Below, in pieces: positions 11,441 through 25,043 of a stretch of 64,000 nt of DNA. The notes below the pieces were generated by a model. That model was not told the DNA's origin. It did not search any database and worked only from the letters and a program-made list of their open reading frames with translations. The DNA is from Heterodera schachtii. Taxonomy: Eukaryota; Nematoda; Chromadorea; Rhabditida; Heteroderidae. The stretch is taken from NCBI GenBank assembly GCA_023374025.1, contig SIJG01000043.1:880683-944682 (forward strand). The letters are read 5' to 3'. Both the position numbers and the translations under genes were made by a program. The number at the start of each line of letters is the position of its first letter. The stretch's first letter is position 1.

Positions 11441-14400
11441 TCTCTGTGCTGATTTGCTGCTGCGTTGTGCAATTGGAAGTGCCAAAAAGGGGGCGAACGT
11501 GTCGAAGTCAATTTGAACAAAAAGTCTATTTATTACACAGCGGTACAAACAGACAAAAAAAAACCTTTAAGATTTAGCCAATATTTAAAAATTCTAATTT
11601 TTGGGGTGGGGAATTTAAAGGAAAAAAAAGTAAAATTATTATTATTATTACGTCCATCTTCTTCAGCGGTGCAATTTGTGGGGCAAAGATTCAAAAGTGA
11701 AAACGAACGGCAGGGGAAATGAGCGAATTTTGCTGGTCTTTGTGTTCGGCAAAAGAAAACGTGGGGCAAAACACACAAAGAGACAGAGGGAGGGGGAAGA
11801 AAGAACAAATCCAACTAATGCATCAGCAGAGAAATGAGTGAGGGGAGAGAGGGCAGAGGGTAATTAGTGATTGATCATCCTGCTGATAATGACAATAGCA
11901 ATTCATTCTCTCAAGAGATGGACTTAATCACATAATTTGGACATCTAGTATTGCGCCTCCTCCCGTGTGCCATGTTTTTCTTCCATTTGACTGATAATCG
12001 CGCTTTGCACACGACACAGGCAAATGAGGGAGGGGGGGGGGGGGGCAGGGAGGAATAATTCCTTTGGATTTGGCGATGGTCTGCCGAATGAGTGAGAGGA
12101 AGGGGGTGGGGCGGGGGAGGGGCGATGGCCCCGCCCCTCACAGCGGGGGGGGGGGGGGGGGGGGGGGGGGAGGGGGGGGGTTGCGCGGAGAGAGAGAGAG
12201 AGGGGAGGGGGGAAGAAAAGGGTAAAACGGGGGACGAAACGATGAGGGGGAAGGGGGAGGGGGCGAGAGACAGACAGATAGATCAGTGACAGAAGGAGAA
12301 AGCATTATACGAGGAGAAGGGGGATTGAAGAGTGCAACAAAGGCATAAACAAAGGATCAGTGGGGGGGGGGGGGAGTTCGGCGCCGGAGGGGTCGTTGAA
12401 GACGGCGGACGGACACCACGACCACCTCGGTCGCCAAGATTCCTTCTTTGACCCCCACCGTCGCTCCGCTCACGTCGCGTTTTGACGTTGGGTTAAAATT
12501 TTGGAAATACATACTGGGGAGGGGGAGGGGGGGACAAATTTCGCGTAATTTGATTGCGCCGCCGCCGCTTCTCCTGCTAAATATGCAAATTGTGGCTTTC
12601 CAAAATAATGACATTTAGTTTGGACCTGAGGGGATGGGGCTCACCGGCTGAATGGTCGGCACCCGGGGGGGGGGGGGGACCATCGCCCGCCCTGCGCAAA
12701 TTATCTTTTTGCCAAATTGGAATTATTCAACAGCAAAAGAGGGGGACGGGGGGAAGAAAGCGACCGACCGATCGGACTTTGTAAGAGCAGCGGAAAAAAG
12801 CCTGGGAATGGTTTCGTCGGGTCAAAATCCACGAGTTTTTATCGGGGCAGCACAAAACGGCAGAAGCACATCCCACGGAGGGACAAACGGTACAGAGAGA
12901 GAAAAGGGGAGACAAAAAGGGCAAAAGAGAGGGGGGACAGAGGGAACAGAGGGAAGAGGGGAAAGAGGGGACAACAATGTTGCTTTGGCCGCCGCAAGGA
13001 ATTCAAATTCATTTTTTAAACGCATTGGGAAAAAACAGCTGAAAAAGGAGGAAATGAAATGAGGGGCTGCAAAAAAAAGAAGAGAGAAGAAGACAAATGC
13101 GAGAGTAAAAAGGGAAAATGAATAGCAAACGAAGTGAGAGAGAGAAAGTGGTGAAGAGAACGGGGAGAGAGAAGGAAAATGATAAGGAGAGACTAAGAGA
13201 GAGACTAAGAGAGAGAGAGAGAGAGAGAAAGGAAATGATAAGGATTGACTGAGACAGAGAGAGAGCGAGAAACAGAGAGAGAGGGAGAGAGAGAGAGAAA
13301 GGAAAATTAAAAAGAACGAAAAAGAAAGGTTAAAAAATAATTAATAAAAATATAATCAGTTGCATTCCGGATCTTTTTGGGTACGGAATTCCAACTTCCG
13401 GAAACTTTTTAGTCTTTTGATTCCGCCTTGTTAAATGATAATAATATGCAAATATTTTAGTTAAATGTGAAAAATGAATTATAAAAGGAAAAAAGAACAG
13501 GAGAAAGCAAAATGTTAAAAATAGAATAAAGAAATGAACAAAAAATACAGCGAACGGCGTAAGTGTCTAACACTTTATCATTTGCATAAGGTAAAAAGAT
13601 TAAAGAAAAGAAAACCAAATAAAAGAGAGGGAGAGAGAGAGGGAGAGGGGAGGAAACAAAACACAAGGAATAATGAGAGAAAAAGAAAAAGACTGTTTAA
13701 GGAGGAAGTGAGAGAAGGTAGAGAAGCAAAGAGAAAAAAATAATAGGAGGAAAAGAAAAAATCAAATTTTGAGTAATTTACGATCGGCAAACCACAAAAC
13801 AACGGCGGAAGAAGGGCAGAGAAAAAGAAAAATGTGGGAAGGGGAGAGATATTGAGAACAAGTCCAAGTTTACACAAATGGTGGGGGCGGGGAGAGAGAA
13901 GTGATGTTGCCGATGTTCAGCAGGTAAAACAACGGCAACAGACAGCAAGAGAAGGCCCAAAGGCACACGGAGCCAACAAAAACATAAAAAAGTGCCAATC
14001 AATCCGATCAAAAAGTTTTTGAAGTGCCGACAAAGCCAAAAAAAAGGGGGGGGGGGTATTCGTTTAAAATTAATTATAATAAATTTTATTCAAATTTTGC
14101 GCTTTTATTAAAAGGATGACCTGAGCCCTCTGCTAATGGCATTTTTTTTGTGAATAAAGCAAAAAAAAACACGTGAAAATTAAATTTCTCGGAAAAATTA
14201 TTCATAAAAATTTTCACAAATATTTTAAATTTATTTGGCACCGTTTAAATTTTTATTTTTCTGTTTTTTTTTTGTTCGCACAGTTTTCGCACTTCCGTCC
14301 CGCCCTTTTGCGTGGTTGGCACACACCTTTTGTTTTTATTAACATAAGTCATCAGCACCATTTCATCACCTCTGCACACACATTCCATCATTGTTCCCCC

Positions 14401-17400
14401 ACCTGTCACTGATTTGGCAGAGTGATTAGAAGTGCCAAAAGATTTATGCATTTTCATCAATCCCCAACCGCCCCCTCCCCTCGAGAGTCACGGTGCTCCC
14501 GGCCTTCATTAGTGGACTCTAATGATCAACTGCCTGCAAAAAGTTACTTCTCCACTCAACGCCCAGAGCCAAGGGGCTCATTAGGAGGGGGAGGAGCGTT
14601 GATGAACGATGTTGTCATCATTTGGGGTGGGGCGAACTGCGCGAGAAGACCAAAAATTGATATTGTTGTTTTAAGAGGGGGAGGAGGCGGGGGTGTTGGG
14701 GTTCTTCTGCTGGTGCTGGTGCTGCTTCTGATGCAGCTTATCAGATGTCCTTGTCCTGTCAGGCCGTGACGCGGGGGGGGGGGGGGAGAGGGGCACTTCA
14801 TTACCCCCCCCCCCCCCCCTCTCCCCACTGCCAGACGGAAGAAAAAGAAAATGTGGGCAGCGGAGGGGGAGGGCAGCGAGAGTTTTTGGGGGAGTATTTT
14901 AGGCTGGTTGGTCTCCATTAAGTTGGGAAGTGCCGGTGTGCCCCCCCCCCCCCCGCCCCCACCGCCTCCTCCCGTTTTTGATAGGTTCAAATTTGGGGAT
15001 TGATGAGCGAAGAGGGCACCCCTCCCCCCCCCCCCCCCCCCCCCTAATGCCCAAAATGAGCGTCCGACCGACCTTCTGGTAAAACAAATCAAAAACTTTT
15101 GAGGAAACTTTGCGTCTGGGAGAGTCCAAAGACCGACCAAAAGGGGGAGGAGAAGGCTTGGACGGAATTTTGACTTCGATAGATTGCAGCGTTCAGATAT
15201 GAAAGGTAAATGTTAGGACTAAAAACGCGCCCCCTCCCCATTTAAACTTTAATGCAAAAAAAGGGAGCGACAAAAAAAATTTTGCTCAAAAATCGCAACA
15301 TTTTTTTGAGGAGGCATTAAAAAATAATTAAAGCAGAAATGAGTGATAATCATAATGGAAAAGAGTTAACATTTTGATTTTGATCATTTTTGCTCAATTT
15401 TATAAACGAATCAAATGAATCCGTCCAATTCAGCAGAAATAAATGTGATCAACCGACTGAAAATTCATAGATTTAAATAGTCACCGGAAAAGAAAGTGAT
15501 CAACCCTTTGATCAGCCGGGATGGTCAGCAGGTGAATTTCAAAATTCAAACACCTTTTAAAAGTTGGCATAATAATTACCCGCCTCCCCCCTCTCCAAAT
15601 AAATGCTCCCAATAAGGGAGGCAATGAGTTTCAAATCCGCGAAAATGTGCACATCCGGTCCCCATGAGAATGACAATCTGTCACACACAGTGCCCCCCCC
15701 CCCCCAACTTTTTGTGTGCCGTCCCAAAAAGGGGGGGGGGGGGAGAGAATGAGTGAGCAAACACCTGTGGATGATATGGGTGATGGCACCGAAAACGGGA
15801 GGAATGAATGAATGAGCGAACGAACGGATGAATGAATGAATAGAAGAAATGACCACCACCGATTGGGGGGGGGGGGGCAATGGACGACGGACGGACCGAT
15901 CTTTTGGGTTTTGAGGGAATGTTTGAGTGTGGGAATGGCCTTCCGTTCTTCCCCCCCCCCCCCATTTCCATCCTGGGCTTATTGCTCCCTTTTCTGTGCC
16001 CTCCCTGTGCTGCTTGTCCACCCCCCCCCCCCCCCCCCGGCGACGACCGACCAATTCCAACTCATTTCCATTTGCCCCCCCCCCCGCGCCCATTCCGTTC
16101 CGTTTTTGATCAGTCACCAAAGCAGCAGCAGCAGCAGCAAAAGTGTGGGGAAGGTAAAGGCGGGAGAGGGGCAGGCAAAGCCAAAAGCGGGGGGAGGGGT
16201 GGCGGGTGGGGACACCAACCGCACTTTGGTGAGTTGGGAGTTGGGCCCGGGGGCGGGGACGGGGGAGGCGGGAAGGAAGTGGTGGCGGTAAGCGGCAGAC
16301 TTTTTTTGTGTGTGACGGACAGACGGACGGAGGACCCAAATTATGGCGCCAAAATGAGGTGGCCAATGAATGAATGGAAAGTCAAAATGGAAAAGCAATT
16401 GAATTCGCTAATGAAATTAATTTATGGACGATGGAAATTGGACATTTGGAGCAAAAAAAAAGAGTTATGTAATGACATTTAAAGAAAAAAAGCAATAAAA
16501 TTTATATTTTTAAATAGTGGAGACAAATTGAAATGGTAAATTAGTTTTATTGTGAGTTTGGGACTTTCCCTAAACGGAACGAATTCCAAAATTTGCTTTT
16601 GTGTCTTTCCTTTCCGAAATTCTTAATTTTGCCTAATTATGCATTAATTTTAATCCTTTGTGAATTAAAAGAGGGAGCATTTGTTGGAAATTCTTTTGAG
16701 TATTTCTTTCAGAATTACGCCTATTTTTTTGTTACCATTTCTTTTTTGTTTTTTCGAAATAAATTTAAAAAAATGGAATTTCAATGCTAAAATCCTAAAT
16801 TTTCGGCAAGTAGCAGGTTATGAATGTGTGTAATCCGGCCTTGTCCGCTGCCCCATTTTAAGCGGTTTTTGTGCTGTCCGAATGCTCCCCCCCCCCCCTC
16901 CCACCGCCCTTTCGGTGTGTCACATTTGTTTGTCACCCAAAAAGGCGAATTGCAACATTATCAGCAATTTGTTGGCCCCGGGAGAGGGACGAACGGTGGC
17001 AGCACGTAACAGGACGAAAAGGAGGAGAAAAGGGGTGGGGAGAGGGGGAAAAAAGGGGGGGGAGGGAAAGGGAGTCTGATTTGTGAGGGATGAAATAGGA
17101 CGGACGAGGAGCACAGCTGAGGCGGGGGAGGAGGAGGAGGTGGTAAATGGGGGTGAAAGGTGACAGAAAAAAAGTGCAAAATAAGCAAAAAAGCGCGGAA
17201 TATTTTAGTGATAGCATTGAGTATTAGCATTGACACGTAAAAACTGATCGGAAGAGGAAAAGGGAAATTTATGAGGGGGGGGGGGGGGGGGGAAATCAGA
17301 GCAATCAGTCAGTCAGTACTCAGTCCTCGATCCCTCGCGACCCTCTCGATCAGTATGATCGGCAGTGATCAGAGTTTTGTTTTTTGTATATGCCGATCTG

Positions 17401-20225
17401 TTCATTCAACATTTTTAACTCCTGATCAAAAAGCATGAGCGGTCAGAGCAGCAAGAAGAATTCTTAATCCCGACTCTCGTCGGCACTCTCGACCATCGGC
17501 CGACGAAAGGAAAAAGGAGAAGCGACTTGAACTTGACATATTCAAGGACACAAAAAAAGTTGAAAGAAGAATTCATTTCTTAATAAAATAAAAAAAATTA
17601 ATTAATTACTTCTGTACAAATAAAAATGGTCTCAAAAAATGCGAAAATCTTAATTTTATTGGCTTCAACAAAACCAAAAATTGCTTTTTACGCCTGCCAT
17701 AAAAATAGGAGAATCATACGTTATACAACTCCACATGATCACGGATGTATTCACATTCAGCCGATTTTTTTAAAATCCTCAGACATTTTTATAGCAATTT
17801 TTTTGAAAAAATGACTCTGTGAATAATCAGTCATTGGGAAATGGAGGAACAGATGATAATTATTTTTAATCCCAAAAAATGATACAACTCGCTGTCGTAA
17901 AAGTTCTGTCCCATTTTTTGAAAAAACTGCTCACTTGGCCATAAGTGACCAGCAGACGGGGCAATTGGGCCGAAAAGGTAATTTTTGCGGTATCAGAAAA
18001 GCCATGGGTCCGTCATTCGTTCTTGATCATCCGATTTATATTTTATTTTTTTTTTTTATTTGTCCATTAATTTTATGCATTCGGTCGACGAAATGCTTCA
18101 TTCATTCATTCCCTTTGAGATGATCAGTGACGACGACGACAGATTGAGCAATTGGCGGGGGGGGGGGCGACGAATGAATGCGAAAATGCCATTTTTGGGG
18201 GGTGAAAATGCTGCCGCCCGCCGCCGGCGAATTACTTGTGATTGGAAATGGCGCGCCCCGAGGGGAAAGAGGGGACCGAAGGGTTAATTGCAGGGAATGC
18301 CGACAGATACGGCGGAACGATTTGCGCCATCTGTGGGCCACCCCGCCATTGGAAGAGAAGTGGGAGAGGGGGGGGGGGGAGAGGGATCATACTGAATGAA
18401 TGAGGGGGGGGGGGGGGTCAAGAAGAAAGTCCCCCGGGGGGACGGACCGTAAAAGTGTAATCGGCAAAGAATGGACCAATTGGAGGGAGAAGAAAGGGAT
18501 AAATGGCTTTTGAATGACCCTTCGCAGCAGTGGTTTATGCCGGCGCCAAAGTCATCATGCGCCAAAGGGCGGAGACTGCGGCGGCAAACAGTTGAAAGTG
18601 CCGAACATCTCGAGAATCAGCCCGCAAAAACTGGAAGCATAAAATTTTTCTTTAATTGCTCACAAATCAGAATTATTAAGAAAGTGCGATTTCGTGTCTC
18701 TTAGCAAAAAAAAGAATAAAATAAAGTAAAAATCATCAATTCGGTCTCAAAGTGGCTCAAAATTCAGACAAATGGAAACATCAGCATTTTTTCAGAATGA
18801 CCTCAAATTAATTTGTCAGTATAAAAACCTGGAGGTTTGAAACTTCTAATTGATGCTAATTATTTGAATAAAGTTATTTTGCAAATTATTTTCTAATTTT
18901 CTTAAATTTGACCCAAAAACCTATTTGAAGGAGCATTTCTGTTTTTCAAATGCTAACTCGGTATGGTCTTTCCTAGGTTTATGACTTATCTTCTCTTAAA
19001 TGATATTTGATTTCCTCTCTATCTGTAAACAAAATTGCCGCCTTTGGCATATAATACAAAGATTCATTGGTAATGAGCGCTTTTAATCTAGTTAGGAATT
19101 AAATTGTTCGGCTGTACGCAAAGATACATAGCAGGCGCATAATGAAGGCACAAACATTGGCTTCTTAAGCCGTACGATTTTGGGCGCCCGAGGGGCTTTT
19201 AACTAGGAGCCTATGATATTAAAATACGACTATTATCTGTTCTACATTCATTTTTTCAGTAAACTCGGATAAATTTCATATATTTTTTGTTCTTTTCTCG
19301 GAAATCTCATTAGCATTAATTAGTATAATAGTGAGCAAAAGTGAAAATGTTATTAAATTAGTTTGAATCTGGCAGTTTTAAGCGAAGGCTGCACATTTCT
19401 TGAACACAAGCGCTTTTTCTTGCCTTTCCTCGCACACGAATGCCGTCCTGTAGATTATGGTGAAATCACACATTCACATTTTTGATTTTAGGGTTATTCC
19501 CAAAAAACATCATTTGCCTATTTTCCTTTCTTCGTGCTATGGCACAATCTGTGCCCTTCGGCTACGGCAACTGTCAGAGTGTCCATTGTCCGATCGCCAC
19601 CTCTGTCCGATTGTCCGGGAGCCAGCGAAAGAGGTGTACATAATCCTTTTAATGATCAAAATCATTATTATTTTGACCATTTTTACATATTATTATTATT
19701 ATTTCTATTTTCAATTAAATATTTTATCCAAATTCCATTCTCTTTTTCCGTATGATTCACTTTTATTTATTTATTTTTTTTATATCGGTGGGCGATTTCA
19801 TCGAAATATATTTGAATACTAATTGCTTCTCTTTTTTTTTTTTTGCTTTCACATAATATTTGTGGTGCTTTTGGCTTTTCAGTCCATCTCTCTTTTTTCG
19901 TGATCGTCAGCAAATGGCAAATGAATGAATCATTTCAATTTCCATCCGTTTTTTTCGGTTCGTTCGTCCGTCCTTCTGCCATTTTATCCAATCATTCATT
20001 TTCGCTTTATGAAATAAATAAATTTTCTATAAAAGAATATCTGAGAAATAAATATTTGTTTTTCAAAAAATAAAATCATTTAAAATTTCTCAAAACAAAT
20101 TAAAACTTTTTGACTTCAAAATAAACCTTTTTGACTTGTCTCCAAAATACACGCCATTAAATAATTATTTTAAAATATTTTTTGGGTATTTTTTGTGTTT
20201 CTGTACTTAATTAATATCTCTCCAA
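11441..20225. other. Long gene-poor region with homopolymer and GA tracts
   Basis: No gene model is supported. Notable content is one of the longest G runs in the window (12145-12180, broken by single bases), poly-C runs near 14806-14820, 14941-14953, 15024-15043 and 16021-16037, a purine-rich belt at 12880-13330, and poly-G at 17275-17291 and 18408-18418. After about 18.5 kb the homopolymers stop and the DNA becomes AT-rich. A short Cys-containing frame near 19548-19633 ends at a donor-like GTGTAC but has no partner exon. Confidence 0.6.
13126..13305 (+). repeat. (GA)n purine microsatellite
   Basis: Imperfect GA/GAGA repeats with occasional AAG interruptions, including runs of (GA)8-10 near 13199-13228 and 13256-13297. 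The reverse strand is a CT tract, so Ser/Leu-rich open frames across it are artefacts. A second, weaker purine belt lies at 13620-13745. Confidence 0.85.
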
Positions 20226-23200
20226 ATGGCCCTCCTCCGATTCGAATTCTTTGCCACTTTTGCCACCGCACTCTCTTTGCTTCTCCTCGGCATTCTCGTC
20301 AACCATGTTGCCGAATCCCAAGACAGAAGTGAGTCAGTCGCGCATTTAAAAACGCAAATTCATATAAAAAATTTCTTCCGCAGTGCATAAGAATTATTTT
20401 CAAAGCTAAATTAAAATAATAACAATGCTAAAAATAAAAATATTTATAAATGCAATAATTGTAGGACTGCTGTTCTGTGTAATTAGAAACAGTTTAATCA
20501 CAAATTAGCGAAAATTAAATAATTTTGGATTGGTTTGATGGCCTGTGCTGCCGCCGCTCTTGCGCATTTTGAATTGTTTTTTCATTATTTTTTGTATTCA
20601 CAGAATCCTCGTGTATGCATGTCCAAATTTACCATCCCAATTTCAATCTGACCAAAGAAATGACAGATGAACTGGAAGAAGAATTTGGAATCCCGAAAGT
20701 CGGCGAAGCTCCGAAGTTGAAGGAATGCTTGCGGGATCACGTGCCATGTCAGACATACCGTTGCACAAACTGTAAGAATCTAAAAAACGCAAAATGATAG
20801 CAAAAACGTAGCGGGGGTAATTGTCCCTATTTGGCCGTGGGAGTGAAATGGAAGCTTAGGCCACTTTTCTTGAAAAAATCAGAAATTTTTATGTGGCAGG
20901 CTAGCTTGAAAATTTTGAAAATCTTTCAAATTTTTTAACGTGAAAAAACAATTAGGGCTCTATAATATGGTTTGTAATTGCACATTTTATGGTAATTAAT
21001 TTGACTAGTGTATGGAGACGACCTTTTCATGATCAATGGGTGCGATGATTACTACTCAGCTGAATTGGGAATGGATTGCCCCTTCTACGTTCAGTTTTCC
21101 GTTTTTTGCGACGAATTATTCACAAAAGAGTACGTCCGGTCGGGTTGTAAGCATTGTTTTGGCTCTGATTGCAACAAGGAGCAACTGAAATTGTCAATTG
21201 GTAGCAAAGGTAAGGAAGGAAAAAAGAGCAACAATGTTAACGCTAATTATGCCAATTAATTAATTTGATAATTGGTAACGAAATGTTTTTGTCCCCAAAC
21301 ATGAACTGCTAGGGCAGCCTTCATCAGCTGATAGAGCACTGGAAAGCCAGAGACGCCGGCTCAAAGCGGGGACGGGACAAATTTCGCCGCCGAAATTTCA
21401 AAAAAAATTTCAAACAGAAATTTCTCAAGAAAAAACCTTAGAAAATTTTTTATAAGGAAATTTCAGAAAGAAAAATATTTTTAAAATTTTCAGTGATTTT
21501 TTTTGAAGTTTTATAATAAATTACTGTTTTTTTAAATGTTCAAAAAAAAAACAACAATTTTTTTTTCTTGAAATTTTCTATGTTTTTTCCTTAAAAAATT
21601 TCTAATTTTTTTTTAATTTCTGCGGCGAGATTTGCCTAAAATATTGGATCACTCGTGCATTTTTGCATTGTTTTTCATTATTTTTTTATTCATAGATGAA
21701 TGCATGCATGCCCAAATTTACCATCCCAATTTCAATCCGCCCAAAGAACTCACAGATATACTCAAAGACTGGGGAATCGGCGAAGCTCAGGAAGCTCATA
21801 GATGCATGGGATTCAGCAGCTGCCAGACATACCGTTGCTCAGACAGTAAGAAATTAGAAAAAGTAAAAATGACACGGTAATTGCCCTGCTGGCCGCTTAC
21901 ACGAAAAATTTTTCTCAAAGAATCGGAATTTCTCTAATTTGCAAAAACCGATATCAAAGTGGTATTCTTTTTTTGAGAAAAATCTTTAAAAAAAGCTAAT
22001 TCAAAAACCGATTCCTATTCTCTCGAAATTTTTGAAAAATTTTCGACTTCCTTAACATGGAAAAAAAGCAATAATTTGACTTAGAGTATGGAGGCGATCT
22101 TTTCGTGATCAATGGGTGCGATAGTTGGGAGAGAAAATGCCTCGCCAATAAATTGAACAAATTTTGCAACGAATCATTGACAAAAGTGAAAGTTGTGGGG
22201 AATTGTACGCACTGTACCACCTCTTTATGCAACAAGGACCAACTCAAATTGTCAACTGGTAACAAAAGTAAGAAAGGAAAAAATAGCAACACAAACAACT
22301 GTTAGCATTAATTTGCCAATTAATTAATTTGATAATTGGTAAAGAAATGTTTGTCCCCAGCCACGAAATGCTACGGCACCCTTCGCTCTTCGGAGACGTA
22401 CAAGCAGCCCAAGGAGTTCAATGTGCTGTTCAACAAGTACAAGAAGCGAAGCATAATCAATTGCAAGGGAGAGAAGTGCCAAACATTCACTTGCCAAGAC
22501 GGTGACAATTGGGCAAACAAAAAAAGGGCAAACAATTTGGAATGAATTGTCTTAATTTTATAGAATTGAGGAAAATGCCTTTCTCGGCATCATTCCACTG
22601 ACCTCCCCCCCCCCTTTTTTCCCCTTTTCTCTTGTTTTTTTCTGACTCTGATCCCAACTCATTAAAGTTATTTGAATGTTTAACAAGAATTGTTTTTACG
22701 GTGTTAAAAAAGTAACCGCACGGAATCAGAGCGCGTACGTAATTTTCTAGAGTTTTTTATTTCAAATTTCAACCGCAAATTTGCGGGTCAAATGAAAACG
22801 TCGGATTTTGCCTTTTTTTGGCGAAAAGTCGTCGGCACACGCATTAATAATTAGAATTAATTAACTTTTAAAATGCAAGGAAATGGCAACGACATGTTTG
22901 TGTTAAATGATTGTGCTGAAGCGGACGGAAAGTGCGGCAACGGCACAATGGACAGATTCTGTGAAAAGCCTTTGAAGTGGAATTGCAAAGAGTGCAACGG
23001 CACAAAATGCAACGACAATTTCAAACTGTTCACCGCATCGACAGCGAAGCCGACGATAAAGGCAATAACGGTGGAAAATAATGACAACATTAGTAATTGA
23101 GGTGGCGCTCAAAAACGCAAAAATTAATACCTGAATCGAAAGGCGTCGCCGGGAAATTTTTGAATATTCTGTAATTTGTTGGGAAATACTGCGGAAAATT

Positions 23201-23889
23201 TCGCATTTTTCACCTTATAAAACCCCGTAATCGTAAGACAAATGACTGATTAGTAATTAATTTAATTATTTTAATATTTTCACTTGAAATAAATTAAAAA
23301 TTTAAATTTTTTTGAATTTTAAAAATTCTAAAAATTTCCAGGTTGGTCCCGGTCCCGGATAAAAACCGAGGTCCAGTCCCGTCTTCTCAGGTCCCGACAG
23401 GTCCCGGTTTTGGCCAAAATTCCCGGTTCCGTACCACTCTAGTTTTGTCCATTTTTTGTGCTTAAAATCCTGGTAGGTCTATGGTCCAAGAATGATTTTC
23501 GTCGGATGTTACAAAACCACCCCATTACGTTCTTAACAGATGGTTTTTTCAGCAAATCAACCCGAATTCCACGTCGGGATGTTTGATCTCGAGCATGTGT
23601 ACTCCATTGTTTGTCCTTGGATCATTTCTTTCTCAATTTTTTATTTTTTAAATTCAAAATTTACGCCAAATTTCCATCTTTTCAAAGGTTGCCAAAGGTT
23701 AAACTTACGAAACGCTTTGGCATTGGCAAATGGTGCGATGGACTGATCAAAACGTGGAAAATGTGGAAGCACAACAAAGATGAAATCATCAACGATTTCA
23801 TCGAAAGTGTCGACAAAAATCGCCAAGTGTTTTTGGAGGATTTTACCCCCGTTCCTCTGGGAAATTCGTCATCCGTGGAAATTCCATAA
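20226..23889 (+). CDS. Secreted multi-module cysteine-rich protein, copy 1 (unknown family)
   Basis: Not a family I can name. Exon 20226-20328 encodes a 34-residue signal peptide (core TALSLLLLGILV). Then come alternating modules: A1 20604-20771, B1 21009-21209, A2 21696-21845, B2 22085-22267, A3 22361-22501, B3 22880-23092. Every junction is phase 1, so each module is a symmetric 1-1 exon. A modules (about 47-56 residues) start with one Cys and end C-Q-T-Y-R-C or C-Q-T-F-T-C. B modules (61-71 residues) follow YGxDLFxINGC ... C ... FC ... CxxC ... CNK. A last exon ending at 23889 (tail with RQVFLEDFTPV) resembles the copy-2 tail, but its acceptor is unresolved. Expected extracellular and disulphide-rich. 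The Cys spacing distantly recalls nematode ET or Ly6-like modules; that is a guess. Function unknown. Confidence 0.72.
21312..21376 (+). repeat. Degenerate tRNA-derived relic in an intron
   Basis: Inside the B1-A2 intron of the copy-1 gene. It shares with the tRNA-like gene at 32462-32533 the blocks CAGCTG-TAGA-CACTGG, GGAAAGCCAGAGACGCCGG and the start of the T-arm, but the B box is broken (GGCTCAAAGCG) and the acceptor stem is lost. Probably a decayed tRNA copy or the head of a short interspersed element. Confidence 0.5.
23137..23437 (+). repeat. GGTCCC-rich repeat element, partial copy
   Basis: Contains several GGTCCCGG units (23342-23411) and, upstream at 23137-23150, half of the GC-rich hairpin core described at 54291. 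The same AT-rich filler and GGGACC units occur in reverse orientation at 53876-54000. It lies in the intron between module B3 and the tail exon of the copy-1 secreted gene. Confidence 0.55.
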
Positions 23890-24338
23890 AATTTTATCTA
23901 ATTAATTGATGGCTTATTTGTATGTAAAACATTTTATATTATATTTTACGAAAATATTTTATAATTTTGCCGTATAAATTTTTTGGGTTCTTTGACAAAA
24001 TTAAAAATTAATAAAATAAGAAGAAAAATAAACGAAAAAATTTTCTTAGTAAAAATATTTTATAAAAAATGCCACAATTTAATTAAAATGCTAGTAAATT
24101 TTAATAAAGTTCGGAAATGTAGTTTTTCTTATGAATTCTCCACTCAATTAACATCTTTATTTTGCTATAAAACTTTTCATATTTAAATATTTTAATTTTC
24201 AAAATAATATTTTTATTAATTATTATTGTTTATTAATTAAAGGCAAAAAAAATTTGAAAAAATTTGATAAAAAATTTTCCATAAAAAAAATTTAACTTAA
24301 AACCTCTAAATTTTGCATTCGAGAAAAATCTTTTAAAT

Positions 24339-24580
24339 TCAATAAATATTTATTTTTTCTTTCTTCGGCACGGATTGTGCCGAAGCATCCATCACCAATG
24401 AATGTCCAATTTTAAAAAAGAAGAGCAAATTGTTAGAAAATTGCTGACGAAAATTTTTGAATTTATTTTGGTACTGATAGTGTCCGGCTTCAAGCTTTGT
24501 GTTTCGAAATGCTTCTTCAGTCGGCTTCCATCGCTTGTTGTTCACCTCCGTCTTCGCCTTCCACAGTAAATTGAATGCCC
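24339..24580 (-). CDS. Candidate orphan exon, unknown product
   Basis: An open minus-strand frame of about 80 codons, lysine- and asparagine-rich but not repetitive (KAKTEVNNKRWKPTEEAF), ending in TAA. It is bounded upstream by a stop, with no clear acceptor and no partner exon. It sits between the tail of the copy-1 secreted gene and a hAT-like element. It could be a relic coding fragment. No family recognised. Confidence 0.2.
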
Positions 24581-25043
24581 AGGGTTACTGTATTTTTTTT
24601 ATTGTACAGTCCGTTTCGCGTGTCCATCAATTCCTTAATTAATTTTCACCATTTGTAATTGTTTTATAACTAATTGCCTTGAAAGTGATGAACGAATTGA
24701 AGCCCCAAATGTTCGAAATTGGATTAAAAATTTGCTTATCGAATCTCCGAGTGAAATTCTCGCGTTCTTCATTTTGCGATCGAGAAAGAATTCGAAGCGA
24801 AGCTGAACACTTACAGCTCCAATCGACAGCTTAATTCAACGAAAAGATTTTTATTTGAAAAATTTTTAATGCAAAAAATAATAAAATGGCGCATCATTGT
24901 TAATTAGTAAATGCAAATATAAAGAGGAGTAAAATTTATAACAAAATATTTCGGCGCTAATTAAAAAAGGGCCTTTTTGAATTTATCAAAAAGTAAAAAC
25001 AAAAGGGGGGACCCTTTTGGTTTGCAAAATTTTAAATATATAG

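Noticed and set aside
14556..16482. Gly/Pro-rich frames of 190-270 codons on both strands
   Set aside because: Created by G and C homopolymers; neither strand shows a domain or plausible exon structure.
19457..19822. Plus-strand frame of 121 codons
   Set aside because: Its second half is AT-rich poly-Tyr/Phe/Ile sequence; only a short part near 19548-19633 looks possibly coding and has no partner exon.
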